Part shown: positions 1-8,691 of the stretch, in pieces | Layout of the letters: each line of letters starts with the position of its first letter | How positions within the stretch are numbered: the stretch's first letter is position 1 | NCBI RefSeq assembly: GCF_013385145.1 | Contig: NZ_JABZEC010000006.1 | Location: forward strand, 62,001-126,000 | Source: Bombilactobacillus apium | Lineage (GTDB): Bacteria; Bacillota; Bacilli; Lactobacillales; Lactobacillaceae | Length of the DNA: 64,000 bases | Reading direction: 5' to 3' | Notes under the pieces: model-generated | Told to the model about the DNA's origin: nothing | What the model saw: the letters and a program-made list of their open reading frames with translations, nothing else | Database searches by the model: none | Made by a program: the position numbers and the translations under genes

Positions 1-558
1 CGCACGGCTATTCAAGCAGGGCGAGCCTACCAAGAGACCGTTCCGGCAACAAGTTGGGCTTTACTGGAGCAAAAACCCCACTATTATTGGAGCCAGTTCT
101 ATCCTTTGTTGCGGTATCGTTTGTTAACAGCCACAGCAGCTGATTTACAAGCTATTTATCAAATGAATGAAGGGCTGCAATATAAATTGCAACAAGCGGC
201 TGTTTCAGCGACAGATTTTACGAATTTTTTGTATCAGATTAAGAGCAAACGTTTCACTTGGGCTCGTCTCCGGCGACTTTGTCTGTATACAGTTCTTAAT
301 CTGACGACCGAACAAATGCAAGAAATGCGTATGCGAGCTTATTTACATGTGTTAGGCTTTAATCAGGTGGGACAGCAGCATTTACATGTCTTGAAGTCTC
401 AAAACTTGACCCTCCCGGTGATTACTAAGGTAACTCAAAAATTAGGAAATCGGCAGGGGATCATGGCTCGGGCAATTCAAGCTGATCGTTTGTTGTTGCT
501 CGGCCAAGCACCAGAACAGAATTTTGGACGTCGGCCGTTATATCAAAGGGAGGTTTAG
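1..558 (+). CDS. tmcAL: tRNA(Met) cytidine acetate ligase, C-terminal part (5' end outside window)
   Basis: The reading frame is open from base 1 and ends at the TAG at 556-558; the N-terminal nucleotidyltransferase part lies outside the window. The visible 185 residues match the C-terminal half of the YlbM/TmcAL family (COG1323). This shows in the helical region with the RRLCLYTVLNLT-like segment and in the closing NFGRRPLYQ. The family ligates acetate to the wobble cytidine of elongator tRNA-Met in the cytoplasm, using ATP. The next gene, yceD, starts 2 bases downstream, and ylbM-yceD is the conserved Firmicutes order. That context supports the call more strongly than the partial sequence alone. 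An internal TTG near 106 is not the start, because coding sequence continues upstream of it. Confidence 0.8.
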   Translation, partial: RTAIQAGRAYQETVPATSWALLEQKPHYYWSQFYPLLRYRLLTATAADLQAIYQMNEGLQYKLQQAAVSATDFTNFLYQIKSKRFTWARLRRLCLYTVLNLTTEQMQEMRMRAYLHVLGFNQVGQQHLHVLKSQNLTLPVITKVTQKLGNRQGIMARAIQADRLLLLGQAPEQNFGRRPLYQREV

Positions 559-560
559 CC

Positions 561-1112
561 TTGTTAAATTGGCAGAAATTATCTTTAACCAACTATCAGC
601 AAAAATCTTTAGAAATTGATCAAACTTTTGATGTTCAAGAGCACTTACAGATTCGTGATCCGGAAATTATTGCCTTAACACCAGTATTGGTCCAAGGAAG
701 TTTAACCTGGAAAAAACCATTCTTTTGGGGTGATTTTCACGTCCAAACCCAGTTAACTTATCCGTCAACGAGAAGCCTGACACCGGTGGAATTAAAGCTA
801 GATTTTATGATTCACGAAGCTTATACTAATGTATCGGAGCAGCAATTAACTTCAGAAGAGCGTGAACAGGCTGAAGTCTTATTGTTTGTTGCGCATGATG
901 AGTTGGATTTTTTGAAAGTTTTAGAAGATAATTTACTATTAAGTATTCCGACACAAGTATTGACCCTGCAAGAGCAAAATAGCGAGGTTATGCCCGCTGG
1001 AAAACAGTGGACGGTAATGTCTGAAGAACAGTATCAACAACAGCAAGAAAATAAGGTTAATCCAGAACTAGCAAAGTTGAAATCATTGTTCCCCCAAGAA
1101 GATCAAGATTGA
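561..1112 (+). CDS. yceD: YceD/DUF177 family protein (23S rRNA accumulation)
   Basis: A 183-residue acidic protein of the DUF177/YceD (YlbN) family, which in other bacteria is needed for normal 23S rRNA accumulation. The start is TTG at 561 with the GGGAGG at 548-553 as ribosome binding site, inside the end of the upstream gene, so the two are translationally coupled. Family features seen are a beta-rich N-terminal half (residues 1-100) and a conserved acidic stretch around residues 110-125, followed by a Gln-rich low-complexity tail. In most Firmicutes rpmF (L32) follows directly. Here it does not: gnd begins 41 bases downstream with its own AGGAGG. The tail is poorly conserved in the family, so its composition is not alarming. 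Confidence 0.85.
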   Translation: MLNWQKLSLTNYQQKSLEIDQTFDVQEHLQIRDPEIIALTPVLVQGSLTWKKPFFWGDFHVQTQLTYPSTRSLTPVELKLDFMIHEAYTNVSEQQLTSEEREQAEVLLFVAHDELDFLKVLEDNLLLSIPTQVLTLQEQNSEVMPAGKQWTVMSEEQYQQQQENKVNPELAKLKSLFPQEDQD

Positions 1113-1153
1113 TTTTAGTGAGGTAATTAGAGTATTTAATAGGAGGCAAATTA

Positions 1154-2572
1154 ATGAGTAAACCAACAATTGGCGTCATTGGGATGGCTGTCATGGGTAA
1201 AAACTTGGCATTAAATATTGAAAGTCGTGGCTATACCGTCGCAATTTTTAATCGAACCGGTTCGAAGACCGAACAGGTAGTCAAGGATCATTCCGACTTA
1301 AAATTAGTCCCTAGTTATAATTTAGAAGATTTTGTTAATTCCTTAGAAAAACCCCGGCGGATTATCATGATGGTCAAAGCCGGTAAGCCGACGGATGCCG
1401 TGATTGATAGTTTATTGCCGCTCTTAGATCAAGGTGATATTTTAATTGATGGCGGAAATACTTTCTTTGAAGATACCATTGCCCGAAATCAACGTTTAGA
1501 TCAATCCGGGATTAATTTCATCGGGATGGGTGTTTCTGGTGGAGAATTAGGTGCCTTACAAGGACCATCTTTGATGCCTGGTGGCCAAAAAGAAGCTTAT
1601 GACCTTGTCGCTCCCGTTTTGCAACAAATTGCTGCTAAAACTGATGATGGTCAACCTTGCGTAACTTATATTGGACCCAATGGTGCCGGTCACTGTGTAA
1701 AGATGGTGCATAATGGAATTGAATATGGGGATATGGAGTTAATCGCGGAAAGTTACAACTTGATGCGGCAAGTGGGACAAGAAAGCACCGCTCAGTTAGC
1801 CCAGGTCTTTACGGACTGGAATCAGGGTGAGCTTTCTAGTTATCTAATTGAAATTACCGCGGATATTTTACAACAAGAAGATGATCTTGGGTCTAAGAAA
1901 CCGATTGTCGATATGATTTTAGATACTGCGGGCAATAAGGGAACCGGAAAGTGGAGTTCCCAAAGTGCCTTAGAATTAGGAGTTCCCCAATCTTTAATTA
2001 CGGAAGCCGTCTATGCACGTTATATTTCGACTTTCAAAAAAGAACGTTTAGCTGCCAGCCAAGTTCTTTCAGGTCCTAAATTGCCGGCGGTGAAATTAGC
2101 TGCTGACTTTACTGATAAGGTTCGTCAAGCTCTTTATTTCAGTAAAATCATGAGTTATGCTCAAGGTTTTGCTCAACTTAAGACCGCTTCTCAGCATTAT
2201 GACTGGAATTTAGATTACGGTGAGATCGCCAATATTTGGCGTGAAGGCTGTATCATCCGGGCTCAATTCTTACAAAAGATTACGGCAGCTTACCAAGCTC
2301 AGCCTGAATTAGATAATTTGCTCTTAGATGATTACTTTAAGAAGATTTGTGATCAATACCAAGATGCAACTCGGGAAGTAGTTTCTTGGGCCGTTCAAGC
2401 TGGAGTGCCAGTACCGGCCTTTTCAGCGGCAATTGCTTACTATGACTCTTATCGAGCTGCGGTCTTGCCCGCTAATTTGACTCAAGCCCAAAGAGACTAC
2501 TTTGGAGCACACACCTATGAACGGGTTGATCAACCAGGGATTTTCCATTATTCTTGGTATGAAGAACAATAG
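1154..2572 (+). CDS. gnd: 6-phosphogluconate dehydrogenase, decarboxylating
   Basis: A full-length 472-residue enzyme that oxidatively decarboxylates 6-phosphogluconate to ribulose 5-phosphate with NADP+, in the cytoplasmic pentose phosphate or phosphoketolase route. The N-terminal Rossmann motif [15 protein letters not shown] is at residues 7-21, and NRTG after the second strand is typical of NADP binding. The substrate-binding [19 protein letters not shown] is near residues 128-146, and the catalytic [12 protein letters not shown] is near 184-195. The start is ATG with AGGAGG at 1141-1146. The C-terminal tail (FHYSWYEE) is the usual dimer-contacting end. A weak hairpin follows, so the gene may be monocistronic. 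Presence of gnd does not by itself decide between homo- and heterofermentation. Confidence 0.97.
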   Translation: MSKPTIGVIGMAVMGKNLALNIESRGYTVAIFNRTGSKTEQVVKDHSDLKLVPSYNLEDFVNSLEKPRRIIMMVKAGKPTDAVIDSLLPLLDQGDILIDGGNTFFEDTIARNQRLDQSGINFIGMGVSGGELGALQGPSLMPGGQKEAYDLVAPVLQQIAAKTDDGQPCVTYIGPNGAGHCVKMVHNGIEYGDMELIAESYNLMRQVGQESTAQLAQVFTDWNQGELSSYLIEITADILQQEDDLGSKKPIVDMILDTAGNKGTGKWSSQSALELGVPQSLITEAVYARYISTFKKERLAASQVLSGPKLPAVKLAADFTDKVRQALYFSKIMSYAQGFAQLKTASQHYDWNLDYGEIANIWREGCIIRAQFLQKITAAYQAQPELDNLLLDDYFKKICDQYQDATREVVSWAVQAGVPVPAFSAAIAYYDSYRAAVLPANLTQAQRDYFGAHTYERVDQPGIFHYSWYEEQ

Positions 2573-2586
2573 AATTGAGAACCATT

Positions 2587-2630
2587 GAGGCAGGGCATTG
2601 CTCAGAAACAATGTTCTGTCTTCTCATTTA
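2587..2630 (+). terminator. possible terminator after gnd
   Basis: A GGCAGGGCATTG arm pairs with CAATGTTCTGTC across an 8-base loop, using several G-U pairs. The stem is followed by TTCTCATTTAG rather than a clean T-run, so termination is plausible but weak. Confidence 0.4.
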
Positions 2631-2720
2631 GTGTTAAATTCGGAGTTAGAGGGATTTCTATGCTAAAATGAATTTGTAAAATTAATAAAATTAAGATGAG
2701 TTAAGAATTGGAGCGATAAT

Positions 2721-3410
2721 ATGGCAAAAATTTTGATTATTGAAGATGAGAAGAATTTAGCACGTTTTGTAGAATTAGAATTACAACATGAAAGTTACGA
2801 AACTCAAATTGAATTAGATGGTCGTCAAGGCTTAGATGCTGCTTTGAGTGAAGATTGGGATGCGATTCTTTTAGATTTGATGTTGCCGACTTTGAATGGT
2901 CTTGAGGTTTGTCGGCGAATTCGGCAAGAAAAGAATACACCGATTATTATGATGACTGCTCGGGATTCAATTATTGATCGAGTTTCCGGTTTAGATCATG
3001 GGGCAGATGATTATATTGTTAAGCCTTTTGCGATTGAAGAATTATTGGCTCGCTTGCGGGCTTTATTGCGACGAATTGATATTGAAGACCAAAAGATGGC
3101 GCCGCACTCCACCAAGATTGAATATCGAGATCTGATTATGGACAAAGAGGCGCATACTCTAACGCGCAATGGTAAGATTATTGAATTAACTCGCCGAGAA
3201 TATGATCTCTTCTTGACCCTTTTAAGTAATATGGGAAAAGTTTTGAGTCGAGAACAATTATTAAAGAACGTTTGGGGTAGTGATACAACCCAAAGTGAAA
3301 CTAATATTGTTGATGTTTATGTCCGTTATTTGCGGAATAAAATTGATTTGCCGGATAAGGAAAGTTATATCCAAACTGTTCGTGGGACCGGTTATGTTGT
3401 TCGGCCATGA
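2721..3410 (+). CDS. OmpR-family response regulator (ArlR/LisR-like)
   Basis: A 229-residue response regulator. The receiver domain (1-115) has acidic residues E8/D9 and the phospho-acceptor D52 in ILLDLMLP, T in MMTARDS and K in IVKPF. The C-terminal winged helix (about 128-229) contains the LTRREYDLF and VRGTGYVVRP signatures of the OmpR/PhoB class. The closest general resemblance is to ArlR/LisR, which govern envelope stress, autolysis and adhesion in Firmicutes. The stimulus here is unknown. The ATG start has a GGAG 8 bases upstream. An extended -10 (TGCTAAAAT, 2661-2669) lies 50 bases upstream. The gene overlaps the kinase by ATGA, so they are one transcription and translation unit. Confidence 0.92.
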   Translation: MAKILIIEDEKNLARFVELELQHESYETQIELDGRQGLDAALSEDWDAILLDLMLPTLNGLEVCRRIRQEKNTPIIMMTARDSIIDRVSGLDHGADDYIVKPFAIEELLARLRALLRRIDIEDQKMAPHSTKIEYRDLIMDKEAHTLTRNGKIIELTRREYDLFLTLLSNMGKVLSREQLLKNVWGSDTTQSETNIVDVYVRYLRNKIDLPDKESYIQTVRGTGYVVRP

Positions 3411-4909
3411 AACAAAAATTAGCCAGCTTACGCTTAACGATTCGCCTCAAGTGGACCTGTTTTCTTAGTTTGGCGCTCTTTCTAATTTTTGGAATCTTAG
3501 CCACACTGATTTATACAGCGGTGGGACAAGCTTTCGTCCAGATTGAAGAGAATAATGTCCGCGATACTGTTTCTGCTGTTGATGCCCGCTTTAGTGTCTA
3601 TCGAGAACCGCTTACGAAAGAACAAGTGCGCCTGCGCTTGGCCCCTAGTCTAACTAACCCTGATTCTAGTAATCAGGATGAACGTGATAGCTTATTACGT
3701 TATCCAGAAGCTTTTTATCGTGACAGTTTGTCTAAACAATTGGCTCGGGGTGACTTGGCGATGGTTCTATACGATCCACAACTGCACCCTCTCTTTAAGA
3801 TTGGCCAAATTAATTCCAAACTTAACCATCGACAATCTAGGGAGATTGTTTTAAAAAAGGGGCTCAAGCGTTCTAGTTACTTGGAAACAGTGGCTCCCAT
3901 TTATTCCAATACAAGCAAAAAGCTAATTGGTTATGTCAAAGTTAATAATGGAATGCGTTCTTATCATCGAGCTTTTCAACAGCTCAATGGTAAGTTACTA
4001 TTAACCGTTGTTTTAGCAATCATCCTCAGTATTTTCTTGGGTTATGTTTTAACTCAACCTTTGGTAAGACGGATTAAGCAGGTTAATCGAACAATTGATA
4101 AGATTAATGATAATCCAGATTCGCAAGATCGGATTGCCAAGCAAAAGTCGAATGATGAAATTACCGACTTAGCGGATCGCTTTAATAAAATGCTTGATCG
4201 AATGCAGGAATACACGAATCAACAAAAAGAATTTGTTCAAGACGTCTCCCATGAGTTGCGGACGCCAGTTGCTGTCTTAGAAGGGCATTTAAAGATGTTA
4301 CAGCGTTGGGGGAAAGATGATCCTCAGGTTTTGGCAGAATCTTTGGATGCCTCGGTGGCTGAAGTCTCACGAATGAAAAAATTAATTCAAGAGATGCTGG
4401 ATTTAACTCGAGCAGAACAAATTGAAGTTAATTATATCCATGAGACAACGCAGGCTAATGAAACCTTGAAGCAAGTTTATGGTGATTTTGTAATGTTGCA
4501 TCCTGACTTTAAGATCAATATGGACGATACAGTTCCGCCGAAGACAATTGTTCAAATTTATCGTAATCATTTGATGCAAATCTTGATTATTCTCTTGGAT
4601 AACGCTGTGAAGTATTCACGGGATCGTAAAGAAATTAATTTGTCGGCTTCCACCGAAGGTCAAATGTTATCTATCGCGGTTCAAGACTTTGGCGTTGGAA
4701 TCGATCAAGAGGATCTTCAGCGAATCTTTGCTCGTTTCTATCGGGTTGATAAGGCTCGTTCACGGGAAAGCGGGGGCAATGGCTTAGGGTTGCCCATCGC
4801 TAAGAAGATTGTCGAAATGTATAAGGGAACAATCACTGCCGAAAGTGCCGTTGGTTCGGGAACTATTTTTCGAGTAAATCTACCCCTAGCGCCAAAGAAA
4901 AGTAAATAA
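3407..4909 (+). CDS. Membrane sensor histidine kinase (ArlS/LisK-like)
   Basis: A 500-residue sensor kinase paired with the upstream regulator through an ATGA overlap. A first membrane helix (about 17-40) is followed by a roughly 155-residue extracellular sensor region. A second helix (about 195-217) leads to a HAMP linker (about 217-270) and a dimerisation/phospho-acceptor domain with DVSHELRTP, in which His282 is the phosphorylated residue. The HATPase domain carries the N box (ILLDNAVKYS), G1 (DFGVGI), F box (FARFYRVDKAR) and G2 (GGNGLGLPIAK). Length and architecture fit the ArlS/LisK type. The sensor region has no domain I recognise. A strong terminator follows at 4921. Confidence 0.92.
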   Translation: MKQKLASLRLTIRLKWTCFLSLALFLIFGILATLIYTAVGQAFVQIEENNVRDTVSAVDARFSVYREPLTKEQVRLRLAPSLTNPDSSNQDERDSLLRYPEAFYRDSLSKQLARGDLAMVLYDPQLHPLFKIGQINSKLNHRQSREIVLKKGLKRSSYLETVAPIYSNTSKKLIGYVKVNNGMRSYHRAFQQLNGKLLLTVVLAIILSIFLGYVLTQPLVRRIKQVNRTIDKINDNPDSQDRIAKQKSNDEITDLADRFNKMLDRMQEYTNQQKEFVQDVSHELRTPVAVLEGHLKMLQRWGKDDPQVLAESLDASVAEVSRMKKLIQEMLDLTRAEQIEVNYIHETTQANETLKQVYGDFVMLHPDFKINMDDTVPPKTIVQIYRNHLMQILIILLDNAVKYSRDRKEINLSASTEGQMLSIAVQDFGVGIDQEDLQRIFARFYRVDKARSRESGGNGLGLPIAKKIVEMYKGTITAESAVGSGTIFRVNLPLAPKKSK

Positions 4910-4920
4910 TGAATTTCTTA

Positions 4921-4965
4921 AAACTGTTATCTGAAAGCCAAGAGGCTTCTAGATAACAGTTTTTT
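4921..4965 (+). terminator. rho-independent terminator after the two-component operon
   Basis: AAACTGTTATCT pairs with AGATAACAGTTT, extended inward by a GAAAGCC/GGCTTCT stem, and is followed by TTTTTT. This is a long stem with a clean T-run. Confidence 0.9.
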
Positions 4966-5006
4966 GCTAGATTAAATTTATGGGGAGATTCTATTCTTGG
5001 AATCTT

Positions 5007-5093
5007 GGTATTGGGGCAATTCCAGATTGATAAAGGCTTTTTCCAGCCTTTATTGAAGAAATCTTTGAAGAGAATTTGTTTACCCCAATCACC
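5007..5093. repeat. nested inverted repeat in a convergent intergenic region
   Basis: GGTATTGGGG at 5007-5016 pairs with CCCCAATCACC at 5083-5093 with one bulge. Inside it, ATAAAGGCT (5030-5038) and AGCCTTTAT (5045-5053) form a perfect 9-bp hairpin with a 6-base loop. The unit sits between the kinase terminator and the yidC terminator and belongs to no gene I can see. It could be a small structured RNA or a mobile-repeat remnant. Confidence 0.35.
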
Positions 5094-5133
5094 TCAACTT
5101 CTGTTAATTTGACAATTTAGTTTTACCGCAAAT

Positions 5134-5166
5134 AAAAAAGGATGAATTAAGTTTTCATCCTTTTTT
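5134..5166 (-). terminator. terminator of the acyP-yidC operon
   Basis: AAAAAAGGATGAA pairs with TTCATCCTTTTTT across a short loop, 14 bases beyond the yidC stop on the minus strand. The A/T runs on both sides mean that it could act in both directions. Confidence 0.85.
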
Positions 5167-5179
5167 GAATTATTCAGAT

Positions 5180-6166
5180 CTATTTATGGTGCTGTTGCTT
5201 ACCAGCATTTCGTTGGCGATTGCGTTGATGTTGTTGCTCATTTTGAGGGCTAGGAGCTTTGGCAGGAGAATCATTACTAGTAGCTGGGGTTTGAATCATG
5301 GCTTGAAGTTTTTCTTCATCGACAACGGTTACCACAGGAGTTTGTTTTAGTTCTTGATCGACCTGTTTTCGAACCCGAGGAGTCAAAATGTAATCACTAA
5401 TCAGTTGTTGAATAATGATGATGATACCCCCGATTAGGAAATAGAGACCCAAAGCGGCGGAAGAAGCGACACTGATGAAGAAGGTCATTGCTGGGCTAAC
5501 GAATAACATGGTTTTCATCTGTTGGCGTTGTTCTTCAGGGACACTTTTGAGCATCATCCAACTTTGCAGGACATAGAATAATGTAGCAATAATGGCGATG
5601 ATTAGACTCGGTTTGGAAAGGGGAATGCCTAAAAATTGAGCTTTAGAAATTTCTGTGGAATATTGTACAGCCTGATAAATAGCAATAAAAACTGGAAATT
5701 GGAGTAAAAGAGGAAGACAGCCGATTCCCCCAGTCAATTTAATATTATTTTTTGAATAAACCTGCATCATTAATTGGCTGATCTGAGCTTGGGTAGCCTG
5801 ATCGGTTGCTTCTTTTTGATACTTTTGAATTAATTTTAGTTGCGGTTGAATTCCCTTCATCTTCTCTTGTTGGACAATCGATTTTTTTTGTTGCATTAGA
5901 GATAAAGGTAGTAAAATAAGGCGGACAACAAAGGAAATAATGATAATTCCCCAAGCATAACCATTGGCTCCCCCAATAGTTTGCGAAGTATATAAGATTA
6001 AATGCTGGAAGGGAGTTGCCAAATATTGGTATAAGAAACCATACGGCCCACCTGTTGGTGGTTTGGCGTTGCCACCACCGAGACCAGCATTGGAACAAGC
6101 TGAAGTTACTAAGGTTAAAGCTAAAATAAGCGATCCTAAAAGTCCGGTTTTGTAATTTTTCTTCAT
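5180..6166 (-). CDS. yidC: YidC/Oxa1-family membrane protein insertase, lipoprotein type
   Basis: A 328-residue insertase that places membrane proteins with or after Sec. An N-terminal signal ends in a lipobox (LVTSAC, lipidated Cys24). About five membrane helices follow, with a charged cytoplasmic hairpin after the first (about 95-135) and the conserved GCLPLLLQFPVFIAIYQAV segment near residue 150. The C-terminal tail is Gln- and Lys/Arg-rich (about 285-328), as in the YidC2 type that contacts ribosomes. It lacks the large periplasmic domain of Gram-negative YidC, as expected. The gene lies 22 bases downstream of acyP and they appear co-transcribed. Lactobacilli usually carry two yidC paralogues; this is the one not linked to rnpA. 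Confidence 0.93.
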   Translation of the reverse strand: MKKNYKTGLLGSLILALTLVTSACSNAGLGGGNAKPPTGGPYGFLYQYLATPFQHLILYTSQTIGGANGYAWGIIIISFVVRLILLPLSLMQQKKSIVQQEKMKGIQPQLKLIQKYQKEATDQATQAQISQLMMQVYSKNNIKLTGGIGCLPLLLQFPVFIAIYQAVQYSTEISKAQFLGIPLSKPSLIIAIIATLFYVLQSWMMLKSVPEEQRQQMKTMLFVSPAMTFFISVASSAALGLYFLIGGIIIIIQQLISDYILTPRVRKQVDQELKQTPVVTVVDEEKLQAMIQTPATSNDSPAKAPSPQNEQQHQRNRQRNAGKQQHHK

Positions 6167-6188
6167 TTAATTCTCCAGTTTAGTTGGT

Positions 6189-6461
6189 TTAAGATAATGC
6201 AAATTTTGTATAAGTAGCTAGAGGTCGACTTTGAACTTGAACATCAGTGACCTGAGCCCATTTAGTTGGTCCTTGCTTGATAATTTCAAGAAAAGTTAAT
6301 AGCTGGGTGGCCGGTCCCTGAGCCTCGATATGAACTCGACCATCGTTGCAATTTTCTACACCACCCAAGATTTGATATTTTTGAGCGTAAGTATAGGTTG
6401 CGTAGCGAAAGCCCACACCTTGAACTTGACCATAGACATCAATACTGAAATGTTTTATCAA
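6189..6461 (-). CDS. acyP: acylphosphatase
   Basis: A 90-residue enzyme of the usual length that hydrolyses the carboxyl-phosphate bond of acylphosphates. The signature GQVQGVGFR supplies the phosphate-binding loop with catalytic Arg19. Asn37 in GGVENCNDG is the expected water-orienting residue. The alpha/beta sandwich pattern runs to the C-terminal strand YTKFALS. It is the first gene of a minus-strand pair with yidC, an arrangement seen in many lactobacilli. Its promoter region is shared with the divergent RNA methyltransferase gene. Confidence 0.93.
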   Translation of the reverse strand: MIKHFSIDVYGQVQGVGFRYATYTYAQKYQILGGVENCNDGRVHIEAQGPATQLLTFLEIIKQGPTKWAQVTDVQVQSRPLATYTKFALS

Positions 6462-6478
6462 TTTTAGTTTCCCCTCAC

Positions 6479-6507
6479 TTACACATTGATTACAATGTTA
6501 TTATAAC
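6479..6507 (+). promoter_or_regulatory. promoter of the RNA methyltransferase gene
   Basis: TTACAC and TATAAC are separated by 17 bases, in the short space between the divergent acyP and methyltransferase genes. The match is fair. Confidence 0.5.
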
Positions 6508-6565
6508 TTTTAAGAACATGCAAACTAAAATCTTTGTTTGCCGGTTATTAAGGAAGGGTTCATTT

Positions 6566-7330
6566 ATGCAATATTTGGCTTCACCGAAAAACAATTCAAT
6601 TAAAGAACTAAAAAAATTAGCTACTGCTCGTGGGCGGCGTCGGCAAGGACGTTATTTACTGGAAGGCGAACATCTAGTTGAGGAAGCGTTACAGAATCAT
6701 GCTGAAATTCAACAATTATATGTTACGACAAAATTTCTTCAACATGATCCTAAACACTTAGTAAAGCAACTATTTGATCAAACTACGGAAATTTCCGAAG
6801 CCGTGGCGCAAGAGTTAACAGCGACAGTTCATCCGCAGGGAATTTTTGCAGTTTTAACCTTACCCCAGGTCACTCTTCCCTCTGAACTTCATGGAAAATG
6901 GCTCTTGTTAGAACGAATTCAGGATCCGGGAAACTTAGGGACCATGATTCGGACGGCTGATGCTGCTGGACTTCAAGGAGTAATTATTAGTCCTGATAGT
7001 GCCGATGTTTGGCAATCAAAGGTCCAAAGAGCGATGCAGGGAAGTCAATTTCATTTACCAATCATTACTGCTGAGTTAGCACCAATGATTCGCCAATTGA
7101 AACAAGAAGCTAATTTAACAATCTTGGGAACTCTGGTAGATGCTCAGGCTCAAGATTACCAGAATTATCAAGCTCCAGCTGATTGGGCCTTAATCATGGG
7201 CAATGAGGCTGGGGGTCTGACAGAGGCTACGGCGCAGTTGACTGACCAAAATCTGTATATCCCTTTGCGGGGACAGGCCGAGTCTTTGAATGTTGCAATT
7301 GCGGCGGGAATTTTGATGTATAGCCTTTAG
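6566..7330 (+). CDS. TrmH/SpoU-family RNA 2'-O-methyltransferase (YsgA-like)
   Basis: A 254-residue SPOUT methyltransferase, probably acting on 23S rRNA. The N-terminal substrate-binding domain (about 1-95) contains the GRRRQGRYLLEGEHLVEEAL segment typical of RlmB/YsgA proteins. The knotted catalytic domain has the three TrmH motifs: ERIQDPGNLGTMIRTADAAG, LIMGNEAGGL and IPLRGQAESLNVAIAAG. I place the start at ATG 6566, after AAGGAAG, rather than at the in-frame ATG 48 bases upstream, which would add a non-homologous leader. Position directly upstream of pheST matches ysgA in Bacillus. The exact modified nucleotide cannot be told from sequence. Confidence 0.88.
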   Translation: MQYLASPKNNSIKELKKLATARGRRRQGRYLLEGEHLVEEALQNHAEIQQLYVTTKFLQHDPKHLVKQLFDQTTEISEAVAQELTATVHPQGIFAVLTLPQVTLPSELHGKWLLLERIQDPGNLGTMIRTADAAGLQGVIISPDSADVWQSKVQRAMQGSQFHLPIITAELAPMIRQLKQEANLTILGTLVDAQAQDYQNYQAPADWALIMGNEAGGLTEATAQLTDQNLYIPLRGQAESLNVAIAAGILMYSL

Positions 7331-7342
7331 GTTAAGAAAAGA

Positions 7343-7371
7343 TTGAAATTATTTTCTAAAAGTTTTAAAAT
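7343..7371 (+). promoter_or_regulatory. promoter of the pheST operon
   Basis: TTGAAA and TAAAAT have a 17-base spacer, placing the transcript start near 7379, just where a T-box leader should begin. Confidence 0.7.
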
Positions 7372-7378
7372 AAGAGCA

Positions 7379-7590
7379 ACGACTATGAAGGAACGTAGTA
7401 ACACGAAGCGGTTTTTATTTAGTGACAGTTGATAATAGTGAGAACAATTGATTAACTTTCGTGTGAATTCAGTCTGGAGTCTGAGACGTTGGTCAGCGTT
7501 ATTCGACAATTAAGTGTGGAGTCTTATTTGAAGACTGCAAACTAGGGTGGTACCGCGAGCTTCGTCCCTTTGAGGGACGGGGCTTTTTTC
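7379..7590 (+). ncRNA. T-box leader of pheST
   Basis: The 14-base T-box AGGGTGGTACCGCG is at 7544-7557, just before a terminator hairpin (AGCTTCGTCCCT paired with AGGGACGGGGCT, then TTTTTT, 7558-7589). The T-box strand can pair with the 5' arm as antiterminator. Uncharged tRNA-Phe should stabilise the antiterminator and allow read-through into pheS. A TTC codon at 7468-7470 in the context GAATTCAG fits a Phe specifier loop, with a second TTC at 7458-7460 as the alternative. The specifier choice is inferred without a folding calculation. Confidence 0.93.
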
Positions 7591-7641
7591 TTTCTCGTAA
7601 ATAAATTGACGAGAAGGGTGAGAAAGGAACTGGAGGAAATT

Positions 7642-8685
7642 ATGGAATTAAAAACGCTCCTAACTGACTTACGTCAGAATGGTTTACAACAAATTACAAC
7701 AATTGATAGCTTGGATAAATTAAATCAAGTCCGGGTCCAACTCTTGGGAAAAAAGGGAAAATTAACCCAAGCTTTACGGCAAATGAAAGATTTATCGGCG
7801 CAAGAACGCCCCCAAATAGGAGCTTTAGCTAATAGTATTCGCGATGACCTGAAGGCTGCTTTAACTCAGGTTCAGGAAGATTTAGAGTTAGAAGCTACTC
7901 AATCTCAATTGGCCCAAGAAAAGATTGATGTTACTTTGCCAGGTCGGACGCGCCACCAAGGACATAAACATGTTATTAATCAAGTGATTGATGACATTGA
8001 AGCCTTGTTTATTGGTTTAGGTTATCAGGTGATTAATGGTCCGGAAGTCGAAGAAGATCATTATAACTTTGAAATGTTGAATTTGCCCAAGGATCACCCG
8101 GCTCGAGACATGCAAGATACTTTCTACATCACTAAAGATATTTTGATGCGAACTCAAACCTCACCTGTTCAGGCCCGGACCATGGAAAAACATGATTTTA
8201 ATCAAGGCCCTTTGAAAATGATTAGTCCGGGAAAAGTTTATCGTCGAGATACCGATGATGCCACGCATTCACACCAATTCAATCAAATCGAAGGTTTGGT
8301 GATTGATAAACATATTACAATGGCTGATCTCAAGGGAACCTTAGAATTATTGGCGCGGCATATCTTTGGTGCAGAACGCGAAATTCGCTTGCGACCAAGT
8401 TATTTTCCCTTTACTGAACCTTCAGTAGAAGTTGATATTTCTTGCTTTGCTTGCAGTGGTGCTGGTTGTCGGATTTGTAAGCAGACTGGTTGGATCGAAG
8501 TTCTTGGTGCCGGCTTAGTTCATCCTAATGTCTTGACTAATGCTGGTGTTGATCCCCAAGTCTATGGTGGTTTTGCCTTTGGTTTGGGACCTGATCGTTT
8601 TGCAATGTTAAAGTATGGAATTAACGATATTCGAGAATTCTATTTGAATGATGTTAGATTTTTAGAACAATTCCAGGGAGAGTAG
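7642..8685 (+). CDS. pheS: phenylalanyl-tRNA synthetase alpha subunit
   Basis: A 347-residue catalytic subunit of the alpha2-beta2 enzyme that charges tRNA-Phe. An N-terminal coiled coil (about 1-90) is followed by the class II catalytic core, with motif 2 around [26 protein letters not shown] and motif 3 [13 protein letters not shown]. The [23 protein letters not shown] segment is the family insertion near the active site. I choose ATG 7642, preceded by GGAGG, because the longer frame runs back through the T-box terminator. It is 6 bases from pheT and controlled by the T-box leader. Confidence 0.97.
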   Translation: MELKTLLTDLRQNGLQQITTIDSLDKLNQVRVQLLGKKGKLTQALRQMKDLSAQERPQIGALANSIRDDLKAALTQVQEDLELEATQSQLAQEKIDVTLPGRTRHQGHKHVINQVIDDIEALFIGLGYQVINGPEVEEDHYNFEMLNLPKDHPARDMQDTFYITKDILMRTQTSPVQARTMEKHDFNQGPLKMISPGKVYRRDTDDATHSHQFNQIEGLVIDKHITMADLKGTLELLARHIFGAEREIRLRPSYFPFTEPSVEVDISCFACSGAGCRICKQTGWIEVLGAGLVHPNVLTNAGVDPQVYGGFAFGLGPDRFAMLKYGINDIREFYLNDVRFLEQFQGE

Positions 8686-8691
8686 ATATAA

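Noticed and set aside
5745-6098. 117-codon second frame on the minus strand inside yidC
   Set aside because: It lies within a conserved gene in another frame and its composition (Cys/Trp-rich) is an artefact of the overlapping code.
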